Shown: positions 36,022 through 43,985 of the stretch, in pieces
How the letters are laid out: each line of letters starts with the position of its first letter
Position numbering within the stretch: position 1 is the stretch's first letter
DNA from: Duganella fentianensis
GTDB taxonomy: Bacteria; Pseudomonadota; Gammaproteobacteria; Burkholderiales; Burkholderiaceae_D
Length of the DNA: 64,000 nucleotides
Direction: 5' to 3'
NCBI RefSeq assembly: GCF_009857835.1
Contig: NZ_WWCL01000001.1
Coordinates: 372,001 to 436,000 of the forward strand
The notes under the pieces: model-generated
What the model was told of the DNA's origin: nothing
What the model saw: only the letters and a program-made list of their open reading frames with translations
The model's database searches: none
Position numbers and translations under genes: made by a program

Positions 36022-37005
36022 ATGAAACGTACGATCTGGTGGAAGACGCTGGTGCTGGGCGCCCTGATGACGGCGCAGGCCGTATCTCCGGCACAGGCGC
36101 AGGAAGTGGTGCGGCTGGGTAATCTGAAATTCGCCCACTACGGCGCGGTCTCCTATATTAAGGAGATTGCTCCCAAATGCGGCATCAAGGTGGAGGAGCG
36201 CGTGTTCGCCAAAGGCCTGGATGTGATGCAGGGGATCATTGCCGGCGAGCTCGATGTCGGCACCACGGCTTCGGAAGCGGCGATTTCCGGCCGTGCCAGC
36301 GGCGCGCCCATCGTGGTGGTGGCCGGCTTTGCCAAGGGCGGTGCACGGCTGGTCAGCCGCGCCGACCTGAAACTCAAATCCGTCAAGGATCTCAAAGGCA
36401 AGCGCGTGGGCGTGACCCGTGGCGGCATCCAGGAAGTGCTGCTGCTGGCCGAGCTGCAGATGGCCGGCCTGACGGCGTCCGACCAGCCGGGCAAGGATGT
36501 GCAGCTGATCTATCTGCCTTTCGCTGACCTGAATCAGGCGCTGATCGGCAAGAACATCGATGCCATGATGAACTCCGAACCGCAGTCTTCTCAGGCCATC
36601 AACAAAGGCTTTGGCACGGAAATCATCAAGCCTTACGACACGCCTATCGGCGAACCGATCCGCACCATGGTGATGACGGAGAAGTTCTATAAAGAGAAGC
36701 GCCCGCTGGCGGAAAAATTCATGCGCTGCTTCGTCGAAGCCACCAAGACCTTTATCGAACAGCCGGCGCTGGCCGAAAAATATGTGCGCGAAACCGTGTT
36801 CAAAGGCCAGATCACCAAGGATGATTTCGACGATGCCATCGGCAATTCGCCATATTCCTACGACGTCACGCCGGAACATATCCAGATTACGACCGACGTG
36901 ATGTTCAAGACGGGCGTGGGCCGCATGGCCAAACCGCCGGCTGCCAAAGAGTGGGTCAAGACCGACCTGCTGGACGCGGCCAAGAAAAGCGTGGGCGTTA
37001 AATAA
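36022..37005 (+). CDS. ABC importer substrate-binding protein (nitrate/sulfonate/taurine type)
   Basis: A 327-residue periplasmic binding protein with signal peptide WWKTLVLGALMTAQAVSPAQA. GGGAGG lies nine bases before ATG 36022, which decides this start over an ATG directly after it at 36013. The NMT1/SsuA-like fold is recognised by GLDVMQGIIAGELDVGTTASEA, LKGKRVGVTRGGIQEVLLLAEL and NIDAMMNSEP. These systems carry nitrate, sulfonates, taurine or pyrimidine precursors; the ligand cannot be read from sequence. Its stop overlaps the permease start (TAATG). Confidence 0.88.
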   Translation: MKRTIWWKTLVLGALMTAQAVSPAQAQEVVRLGNLKFAHYGAVSYIKEIAPKCGIKVEERVFAKGLDVMQGIIAGELDVGTTASEAAISGRASGAPIVVVAGFAKGGARLVSRADLKLKSVKDLKGKRVGVTRGGIQEVLLLAELQMAGLTASDQPGKDVQLIYLPFADLNQALIGKNIDAMMNSEPQSSQAINKGFGTEIIKPYDTPIGEPIRTMVMTEKFYKEKRPLAEKFMRCFVEATKTFIEQPALAEKYVRETVFKGQITKDDFDDAIGNSPYSYDVTPEHIQITTDVMFKTGVGRMAKPPAAKEWVKTDLLDAAKKSVGVK

Positions 37006-37844
37006 TGGCCGGCGCGGGCCGCAAAGCAGGGCAGGGCTGGCGCCAGCTGGCGGTGGGCATGATCGTGCCCGTCATCGTGATCGCCATCTGGCAGCTGGCC
37101 GCCACGCAGGGCTGGGCCAATCCGCAGATGCTGCCGTCGCCGCTGGCGGTGGCCGAGCGCTGGCTGGCCTATCTGCTGCCCGTGCAGCCATATAGCGCGG
37201 AGCAGGGCAGCTGGCTGGCGTGGGCCGTATCGGGTGAGCTGATTCTCGATGCGCTGGGTAGCCTGTACCGCGTGGCGCTGGGCTTTGCCATAGGCGCGGC
37301 ACTGGCGCTGCCACTGGGCCTGCTGATGGGCGCCAGCCCGCTGGTGTACGCATGGTTTAACCCGCTGATGCAGTTGCTGCGCCCTATCCCGCCCATCGCC
37401 TATATTCCCCTGTCCATCCTGTGGTTCGGGCTGGGGAATGCGCCGGCCGTGTTCCTGATCGTGCTGGGCGCCTTCTTCCCTGTGCTGATGAATACCATCG
37501 CCGGAGTACGGCAGGTAGACGGTATTTATCTGCGCGCGGCGCGCAATCTGGGTGCCAGCGGCAGCACGCTGTTCATCCGCGTGATCCTGCCTGCTGCCGT
37601 GCCGTATATATTGTCGGGCGTACGGATCGGCATAGGCACTGCCTTCATCGTGGTGATCGTGTCCGAGATGATCGCCGTGAACAACGGCCTCGGTTTCCGC
37701 ATCCTGGAAGCGCGCGAGTACTTCTGGTCGGACAAGATCATGGCCGGCATGATTACCATCGGCCTGCTGGGGCTGGCCATCGATAGCGCCGTCAACAAAC
37801 TGAATAACTATCTGCTGCGCTGGCACCGCGGTCTGGAGAACTAA
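37005..37844 (+). CDS. ABC importer permease (SsuC/TauC type)
   Basis: A 279-residue inner-membrane permease with six membrane segments and the binding-protein-dependent motif for the ATPase coupling loop (YLRAARNLGASGSTLFIRVILPAAVP). QLLRPIPPIAYIPLSILWFGLG is the family signature in the third segment. Start overlaps the binding-protein stop by one base; stop is one base from the ATPase start. It would form a homodimer with the ATPase at 37844. Confidence 0.93.
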   Translation: MAGAGRKAGQGWRQLAVGMIVPVIVIAIWQLAATQGWANPQMLPSPLAVAERWLAYLLPVQPYSAEQGSWLAWAVSGELILDALGSLYRVALGFAIGAALALPLGLLMGASPLVYAWFNPLMQLLRPIPPIAYIPLSILWFGLGNAPAVFLIVLGAFFPVLMNTIAGVRQVDGIYLRAARNLGASGSTLFIRVILPAAVPYILSGVRIGIGTAFIVVIVSEMIAVNNGLGFRILEAREYFWSDKIMAGMITIGLLGLAIDSAVNKLNNYLLRWHRGLEN

Positions 37845-38641
37845 TGGATAGCGCACATATCAGCGTGGCACATGTCGGCAAGGTGTTCCAGACCGACGAA
37901 CGCGCCGTGGTGGCCCTGCAGGACATCAATCTGGAAATCCCGCGCGGCCAGTTCGTCTGCCTGCTGGGCCCTTCGGGCTGCGGCAAATCCACCCTGCTCA
38001 ATGCAATTGCCGGTTTTGCCCTGCCCAGCAGCGGCAGCATCGTGGCCGATGGCCAGACTGTCACCGCACCGGGGCCGGAACGGGGCATGGTGTTTCAGGA
38101 ATATGCGCTGTTCCCCTGGATGACGGTAGCGGAAAATATCGCTTTCGGCTTGCAGATCAAGGGCTTAGCCAAGGCCGAAATCAATGCGACGGTGGACCGG
38201 CTGCTGGCCATGCTGTCGCTGAGCGACTTCCGCAACCGCTATCCGAAGGACCTGTCCGGCGGCATGCGCCAGCGGGTGGCGATTGCCCGCGTGCTGGCGC
38301 TCGATTCACCCATCATGCTGATGGACGAGCCGTTCGGCGCGCTCGATGCGCTGACCCGGCGCAATCTGCAGGACGAGCTGCTGCGCATCTGGGCCGAGCT
38401 GAAAAAGACCATCATCTTCGTCACCCACAGCATAGAGGAAGCCATCTATCTGGCCGACCGCATCATCGTCATGACCTACCGCCCCGGCACCGTCAAGCGC
38501 GACCTGATGGTGGAACTGCCGCGCATGCGCGATCCGGCCGCACCGGAATTCAATGCGCTCAAGCGCGAACTGGGGCAGCTGGTGATGGAAGAACAGCAGC
38601 GCCACCATAACGATGAGCTGCGCATGGCTGCCGTGGACTGA
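37844..38641 (+). CDS. ABC importer ATPase (SsuB/TauB type)
   Basis: A 265-residue ATPase. Walker A LLGPSGCGKSTLLNAIAG (about 41-58), Q-loop MVFQEYALFPWMTV, signature DLSGGMRQRVAIARVL, Walker B IMLMDEPFGALDAL, and switch histidine in IIFVTHSIEEAI. It completes a three-gene importer with the preceding permease and binding protein, all with overlapping or abutting ends. Confidence 0.95.
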   Translation: MDSAHISVAHVGKVFQTDERAVVALQDINLEIPRGQFVCLLGPSGCGKSTLLNAIAGFALPSSGSIVADGQTVTAPGPERGMVFQEYALFPWMTVAENIAFGLQIKGLAKAEINATVDRLLAMLSLSDFRNRYPKDLSGGMRQRVAIARVLALDSPIMLMDEPFGALDALTRRNLQDELLRIWAELKKTIIFVTHSIEEAIYLADRIIVMTYRPGTVKRDLMVELPRMRDPAAPEFNALKRELGQLVMEEQQRHHNDELRMAAVD

Positions 38642-38663
38642 GCGATAGTGTAAACTGGGGCTT

Positions 38664-39467
38664 ATGCAGAATTTCCTACTCATCGCAGCCATCGTGCTGT
38701 ACCTCGTATGTGCGGCGCTGCCTTCGCGCCGTGCCGGTCTGATTTCCGCCATGACGGCGCTAGCCTGGCTGCTGCATGGCGCCGGCCTGTGGTTCGATCT
38801 GGCCACTGTCGGCACCATCCGTCTCGGCTTTGCCGCCATGCTGTCGTCCGCCCTGTGGGTGTCGGTCGCGGCCTACTGGGTGGAAAACCGCAACTTCAGT
38901 CTGGACAGCATGCGCCATCTGGTCATGCCGAATGCCGCGCTGGTCGTCGCGCTGCAGGTGGGCTTCCCCGGCAGCGTGATTGCGCTGGAAGACAAGTCGC
39001 CCCTGTTCGGCTGGCATATCGCGATTGCCACCATGGCCTACAGCACGCTGACGGTAGCGGCCTTCCATGCCGTGCTGATGGCCCTGCAGGAGCGCCACCT
39101 GCACGCGGCCACCCAGCGCAAAACCTTCCTGACGAATGCGCTGGATCAGTTGCCGGCCCTGCTGACCATGGAAAAGCTGTTGTTCCGTATGATCAGTTTC
39201 GGCTTTGCCCTGCTCAGCCTGACCGTGTTTTCCGGCATCGTGTTCTCGGAACAGGTGTTCGGCCAGGCCCTCAAGTGGGACCATAAATCCGTCTTCACGC
39301 TGCTGTCATGGCTGCTGTTTGCTGCCCTGCTGGCCGGCCGCCGCTTCCGCGGCTGGCGTGGCCGCACGGCGCTGAGCTTCACGCTGGCCGGTTTCGCCAC
39401 GCTGCTGCTGGCCTATGTGGGCAGCCGCTTTGTGCTGGAAGTGCTGCTGCACAAGGGGGCCATATGA
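38664..39467 (+). CDS. CcsA/YpjD-family cytochrome c assembly-like membrane protein
   Basis: A 267-residue protein with about eight membrane helices of the CcsA/HemX type (LFGWHIAIATMAYSTLTVAAFHAVLMALQ, MISFGFALLSLTVFSGIVFSEQVFG, LLSWLLFAALLAGRRFRGWRG). In many proteobacteria this gene is next to ffh; here an ABC importer separates the two. Known relatives handle haem in cytochrome c biogenesis, but YpjD members have no proven role there. The stop overlaps the PP0621 start (ATGA). Confidence 0.88.
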   Translation: MQNFLLIAAIVLYLVCAALPSRRAGLISAMTALAWLLHGAGLWFDLATVGTIRLGFAAMLSSALWVSVAAYWVENRNFSLDSMRHLVMPNAALVVALQVGFPGSVIALEDKSPLFGWHIAIATMAYSTLTVAAFHAVLMALQERHLHAATQRKTFLTNALDQLPALLTMEKLLFRMISFGFALLSLTVFSGIVFSEQVFGQALKWDHKSVFTLLSWLLFAALLAGRRFRGWRGRTALSFTLAGFATLLLAYVGSRFVLEVLLHKGAI

Positions 39468-39748
39468 GCCGCCTGCTGTTCTGGCTGGCGCTGATCTTCC
39501 TGGTCGGCTTTGCCATCCGCAGCAAGATCCGCGAAGCGCAAAAGCGTCAGCAGCCGTTCGACCAGCCACCGCCGGCCGGTGCCGGCCCGGCCCCGGGCCC
39601 CGCCGCTGCACGCCAGCATGGCAATACCGAAGTCGAGACCATGCTGCAATGCGCCCACTGCGGCGTGTTCTATCCCGCTTCCGAAACGGTGCAGGCGCGC
39701 GGACGCGACTACTGCAGCGCAGCCCACGCGGCCATGCCGCCGGCCTGA
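39464..39748 (+). CDS. PP0621-family protein
   Basis: A 94-residue protein: one N-terminal membrane helix (LLFWLALIFLVGFAIRSKI), a Pro/Ala-rich linker, and a zinc-binding-like C-terminus MLQCAHCGVFYPASETV and YCSAAHA with Cys-x2-Cys ... Cys-x3-His. The start overlaps the upstream stop by four bases. PP0621 members are small membrane-tethered zinc-ribbon proteins of unknown function that often precede pilS, as here. Confidence 0.85.
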   Translation: MSRLLFWLALIFLVGFAIRSKIREAQKRQQPFDQPPPAGAGPAPGPAAARQHGNTEVETMLQCAHCGVFYPASETVQARGRDYCSAAHAAMPPA

Positions 39749-39754
39749 TCCAGC

Positions 39755-41437
39755 GTGGAATCCGGCCACACCGCCGCTCCGGCCGAAGCGCGCGCCTCGT
39801 TCTGGCGCTCGCTGCAGACGCTGAGCATTTCGCGCGTCGTGATCGCGCTGGTGCTGCTGGTGTATCTGAGTTTCGACCGCAACGGCCTGCGCGCCGATAG
39901 CTCCTACCTGAACCTGCAGCTCTGCGTGGTCTACCTGATGGTGGCACTCGGCTATGCCCTGCTGGCCGTGTACTGGCAGCAGCGCTTCCGCTGGCAGCTG
40001 CTCTCCCAGATCGCAGCCGATCTGGTGATCATTTCGCTGCTGTTCATCGTCGGTGGCGGCCTGCGTAGCGGGCTGGCCATCCTGTATCTGTTCCCGCTGG
40101 CCGGTGCGGCCATCCTCGCGCCGCTGCTGCTGTCGCTGTTCTGCACGGCGCTGGTAGCCCTGTTCATGCTGGGCGAAAGCATCTGGCGCGTGCTGATGAT
40201 GGAAAGCGAACGGCCTTTCCTGCAGGCCGGCCTGTACGGCGCGGCCTTTTTCGCCGCCGTGCTGGTGGTGAACCGGCTGGCCGCGCGCCTGATCGGACAG
40301 GAAGAACTGGCCATCCAGCGCGGGGTGGAAGTGAATGTGCAGCAGGCCGTCAACCAGCTGGTGATGGCCAATGTGGGCGATGGCATCCTGGTGGCCGACC
40401 GTGCCGGCCATATCTACGCCAGCAATCCGGCGGCGCAGCAGATGCTGGGCATGCTGGGCGCGCAGCAGGATTTCAGGCTGGCCGATTCGGGCGCACTGGC
40501 GCCGCTGGCCGAGGCCTATGCTGCCTGGTGCGAAGAACGCAGCCGCAGCACAGCGTATGTCACCATCAAGCCCTATGCCGACGACGCCCTGCAGCAGGTA
40601 ACGGCGGCATGGAGCGTGCGGCGCGACCTGTCGGCCCACCTGAAAGTGCGCTTTGCCGCGGTTGACACGGCAGGACTGGGCACGGAACGCAGCGTGATCT
40701 TCCTGCAGGATGTGACGGGCATAGAAAATCAGGCGCAGCAGCTGAAACTGGCCTCGATGGGCCGGCTGACGGCCAGCATTGCCCACGAAGTGCGCAATCC
40801 GCTATCGGCCATTGGCCACGCCACTGCGCTGCTGGGCGAGGACATGACAGACGGGGTGCAGACCCGTTTGCTGAAGATCATAGGCGATAACGTCAGCCGG
40901 GTGAACCGCATGGTGGAGGACATATTGCAGCTGTCGCGCAAGGCGCAGCCGCACAATGAACCGCTGGCGCTGCAAGGCTTCCTCACCGAGCTGGTACAGG
41001 AATTTACCGAAACCCATGGCCTGCCGGCCGACATGCTGGGACTCACGCTGGCGGAGGCGGCGCCGGTGCGCTTCGATGCCCTGCATCTGCGCGAAGTGCT
41101 GCTTAACCTGCTCAATAATGCTGTGCGCTATGCCAGTGGCAGCGCCCGCTCGATCCGGCTGGACCTGCGCAGCCTGCCCTCGCACGCGCTGGAACTGCAT
41201 GTGCAGGATGATGGCCCCGGCATAGAGCCGGAAGTGCGGGCCCACCTGTTCGAGCCGTTCTACACCACTTCGAGCAAGGGCACGGGGCTGGGGCTGTATC
41301 TGGCGCGGGAATTATGTTTGAATAACGAGGCGCGGCTGGACTATGAATACCGTTTCGACGGTCAGCAGGATGCCAGCGGCAAGCCGCGCTCGAGCGGGCG
41401 TTTCGTAATCACTTTCGCCCATCCGGCCCCGAAGTAG
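39755..41437 (+). CDS. pilS: Sensor histidine kinase PilS-like
   Basis: A 560-residue membrane kinase starting at GTG 39755. Six hydrophobic segments (about residues 25-175) form the membrane sensor, followed by a PAS-like domain (DGILVADRAGHIYASNPAAQQML), HisKA with H344 in SIAHEVRNPLSAIGHA, and HATPase (NLLNNAVRYASG, DDGPGIEP, GTGLGLYLA). Paired with the PilR-like sigma54 activator 12 bases downstream. In Pseudomonas this pair drives pilA expression; in this family it may control type IV pili. No other pil gene lies in the window. Confidence 0.92.
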   Translation: MESGHTAAPAEARASFWRSLQTLSISRVVIALVLLVYLSFDRNGLRADSSYLNLQLCVVYLMVALGYALLAVYWQQRFRWQLLSQIAADLVIISLLFIVGGGLRSGLAILYLFPLAGAAILAPLLLSLFCTALVALFMLGESIWRVLMMESERPFLQAGLYGAAFFAAVLVVNRLAARLIGQEELAIQRGVEVNVQQAVNQLVMANVGDGILVADRAGHIYASNPAAQQMLGMLGAQQDFRLADSGALAPLAEAYAAWCEERSRSTAYVTIKPYADDALQQVTAAWSVRRDLSAHLKVRFAAVDTAGLGTERSVIFLQDVTGIENQAQQLKLASMGRLTASIAHEVRNPLSAIGHATALLGEDMTDGVQTRLLKIIGDNVSRVNRMVEDILQLSRKAQPHNEPLALQGFLTELVQEFTETHGLPADMLGLTLAEAAPVRFDALHLREVLLNLLNNAVRYASGSARSIRLDLRSLPSHALELHVQDDGPGIEPEVRAHLFEPFYTTSSKGTGLGLYLARELCLNNEARLDYEYRFDGQQDASGKPRSSGRFVITFAHPAPK

Positions 41438-41449
41438 AGAGGTAGTTTG

Positions 41450-43048
41450 ATGACTGTTCGATTCCCTCGCGTGCTGGTGGTGGATGATGAAGCCGACCTG
41501 CGCGAGCTGCTGGAACTGACTCTGCTCAAGATGGGGCTGGAGGTCGATTGTGCCGCCACGCTGGGCGAAGCGCGTGCGCTGCTGGCGCAGGCCGGGGTGG
41601 AATACCAGCTGGTGCTGACCGATATGCGCCTGCCCGACGGGCTGGGGCTGGAACTGGTACGCGAAGTCAGTGCCAGCCACCGCAATACCCCTATCGCCGT
41701 AGTGACGGCTTTCGGCAGTGCGGAAAATGCCGTGGTGGCGCTGAAAGCCGGCGCCTTCGACTATATTTCCAAGCCGGTGGCGCTGGACCAGCTGCGCGTG
41801 ATGGTACGTTCCGCCCTGCGCCTGAGCTCCGGCCAGCCGGAAGATGAAGCGCCGGCCGCCAAGCCGGCGGCCAGCCGGCTGCGCGGCAATTCGGCCGTGA
41901 TCGAAGCGCTGCGCGCCCAGATCGCGCGGCTGGCCCGTTCGATGGCGCCTATCGCCATCAACGGCGAATCGGGCAGCGGCAAGGAACTGGCGGCGCGGGA
42001 AATCCATGCCCAGAGTTCGCGCGCAGCCAAGCCTTTTATCGCCGTCAATTGCGGCGCGATCCCGGAAGCCCTGATGGAGGCCGAGTTCTTCGGCTACCGC
42101 AAAGGTGCGTTCACCGGTGCGGCCGACGAGCGCGATGGCTTCTTCCAGGCGGCCAATGGCGGCACCCTGATGCTCGATGAAGTGGCCGATCTGCCGCTGG
42201 CCATGCAGGTCAAGCTGCTGCGTGCCATACAGGAGCGGCGCGTGCGCAAGATAGGCGCCACTGCCGAAGAGCCGGTGGACGTGCGCATCATCAGTGCCAC
42301 GCACAAGAATCTGGCCCAGTGCGTGGAGCAGGGCAGCTTCCGTCAGGACCTTTATTACCGCCTGAATGTGATCGAACTGAGTCTGCCGCCCCTGCGCGAG
42401 CGCCTCGACGACCTGCCCGTGCTGACCGACGGCATACTGGAAAGGCTGGGTACTTTCGAATCCGAGGTCAGGCTGGGCGAGGGCGTGCTCGATGCGCTGC
42501 GCAGCTATTCCTTCCCCGGCAATGTGCGCGAGCTGGAAAACATCCTCGAACGGGCGCTGGCATTTGCCAATGATGGCGTGATCGAAGTGGCCGATCTGGC
42601 GCTCAAGGGCGCGCGCATGGTGGAGGCCACCGTGCCGCTACCGACGCCGACCACGCCGACGCCATATCTGGCGGCCACGGAAGCTGCGGCCATGCGGCTG
42701 CCACAGACGGATGACGGCGCCGCGACACATAGCGCTACTGACCTGCATCCGCCATCCATGGTCACGGGACTAGCCGCTGCCGGCGCAGGTGGCGTGCTGG
42801 CAGCAGCAGCTGCGCCGCTGGCGCTGGACAGTGCGCAGACTGCGGCCGACTGGCCGCCGCTGCCGCAGATCGATGTGCTGCCGCCGAATCTGCCGGACTT
42901 CCTCAACCGTATCGAGCGCGAGCTCATATTAAGAGCACTGGCCCAGACCCAGTTCAACCGCACCCAGGCTGCCCAGCTGCTGGGCATCAGCTTCCGCCAG
43001 CTGCGCTACCAGATGCAGAAGCTCGATATCCAGGAGCCGGACACGTGA
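41450..43048 (+). CDS. pilR: Sigma54-dependent response regulator PilR-like
   Basis: A 532-residue activator. Receiver domain with Asp58 in LVLTDMRLPDG; AAA+ domain with Walker A INGESGSGKELAAREIH, the sigma54-contact motif RKGAFTGAADER and sensor regions (YSFPGNVRELENILERAL); Fis-type helix-turn-helix at the end (NRTQAAQLLGISFRQLRYQ). Between the AAA+ and helix-turn-helix domains lies an unusually long, about 75-residue, Pro/Ala/Thr-rich linker (about 400-475). ATG 41450 with AGAGGTAG upstream is preferred to a TTG one codon earlier. It overlaps ampD by four bases. Confidence 0.93.
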   Translation: MTVRFPRVLVVDDEADLRELLELTLLKMGLEVDCAATLGEARALLAQAGVEYQLVLTDMRLPDGLGLELVREVSASHRNTPIAVVTAFGSAENAVVALKAGAFDYISKPVALDQLRVMVRSALRLSSGQPEDEAPAAKPAASRLRGNSAVIEALRAQIARLARSMAPIAINGESGSGKELAAREIHAQSSRAAKPFIAVNCGAIPEALMEAEFFGYRKGAFTGAADERDGFFQAANGGTLMLDEVADLPLAMQVKLLRAIQERRVRKIGATAEEPVDVRIISATHKNLAQCVEQGSFRQDLYYRLNVIELSLPPLRERLDDLPVLTDGILERLGTFESEVRLGEGVLDALRSYSFPGNVRELENILERALAFANDGVIEVADLALKGARMVEATVPLPTPTTPTPYLAATEAAAMRLPQTDDGAATHSATDLHPPSMVTGLAAAGAGGVLAAAAAPLALDSAQTAADWPPLPQIDVLPPNLPDFLNRIERELILRALAQTQFNRTQAAQLLGISFRQLRYQMQKLDIQEPDT

Positions 43049-43707
43049 ACCCGTCCCCGTCCAACGCCGTGCCGGACATGACGCCGGTGGATGACGGCGG
43101 CTGGTGGCCGCTGGCACAGCGCTACGACAGCCCGCACTACGACGAGCGGCCCGACCCGGCCGATATCACCCTGCTGGTGATCCACAATATCTCGCTGCCG
43201 GCCGGCCAGTTCGGCGGGCCGCACGTGTCCGACCTGTTTACCGGCCGTCTCGATTATAATGCTGACCCCTCGTTTGCCGACCTGCGCGGGCTGAGAGTGT
43301 CCAGCCACTTTTTCATCCGCCGTGACGGCCGCGTACTGCAGTATGTTTCTGCTAACGCGAGGGCCTGGCATGCCGGACGCTCCGAGTTCTGCGGACGGGA
43401 AAAATGTAATGATTTTTCCATCGGTATCGAGCTGGAAGGTACGGACAACACGCCATTCGAAGCGGCCCAGTACGAGGCACTGGCGGTGCTGACGCTGGCA
43501 CTGCAGCAGCGCTATCCGCTGGCCGATGTGCTAGGTCATGAACACATTGCGCCGGGCCGCAAGACCGATCCCGGAGTGTTGTTTGACTGGTCACATTATC
43601 AGCAAAGCTGGCGCAAAAACCGGCAGCTGGCGCTGTCGCAATGCGCCACGTTAGTGGGCGCTCTCGGGGAACTGCGCTTTGTAAAAGGGCTCCTGCAAAG
43701 TCAATAG
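43045..43707 (+). CDS. ampD: 1,6-anhydro-N-acetylmuramyl-L-alanine amidase AmpD
   Basis: A 220-residue cytoplasmic zinc amidase of murein recycling. Zinc and active-site landmarks: LLVIHNISLPAGQFGGP, RAWHAGRSEFCGREKCNDFS, SIGIELEGTDNTPFE and VLGHEHIAPGRKTDPG with the last His/Asp ligands. GTG start at 43045 overlaps the pilR stop (GTGA), so it is translated with the two-component system. It is longer than Escherichia coli AmpD (183), with a Pro-rich N-terminal extension. Acts on products of enzymes such as the transglycosylase at 32719. Confidence 0.94.
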   Translation: MNPSPSNAVPDMTPVDDGGWWPLAQRYDSPHYDERPDPADITLLVIHNISLPAGQFGGPHVSDLFTGRLDYNADPSFADLRGLRVSSHFFIRRDGRVLQYVSANARAWHAGRSEFCGREKCNDFSIGIELEGTDNTPFEAAQYEALAVLTLALQQRYPLADVLGHEHIAPGRKTDPGVLFDWSHYQQSWRKNRQLALSQCATLVGALGELRFVKGLLQSQ

Positions 43708-43756
43708 AAAAATTGCCGTTTATAGCAAAATTTCCACTTGTCTTAGCCCACTCCGA

Positions 43757-43804
43757 TCACTACAATCAGTGTATCGATTCACGTCTATCACTAGATATAG
43801 TAGT
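43757..43804 (+). promoter_or_regulatory. Tandem NrdR boxes before nrdA
   Basis: TCACTACAATCAGTGT (43757-43772) and TCACTAGATATAGTAG (43789-43804) match the 16-base NrdR consensus ACACTATATATAGTGT at about 11 and 12 positions, with starts 32 bases apart (three helical turns), the classic NrdR arrangement. They lie about 185-230 bases upstream of nrdA. The rest of the 43708-43985 gap holds no gene. Confidence 0.75.
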
Positions 43805-43985
43805 TCCCAAGACACTGGTTCTTAAACTATTTGCAATTCGTTGAGACCAGTCGATCACGCTTTTTATTGCAGCTTATTTGGCAATTGAGTCAGCCAGCAA
43901 TCAGGGCTGAACGCAGTATTTCGGCCTTTTTTATACAACATTACGTCGCGCAGCACTGACTGCACGCTGTTTTCGGGGAGCTTAA

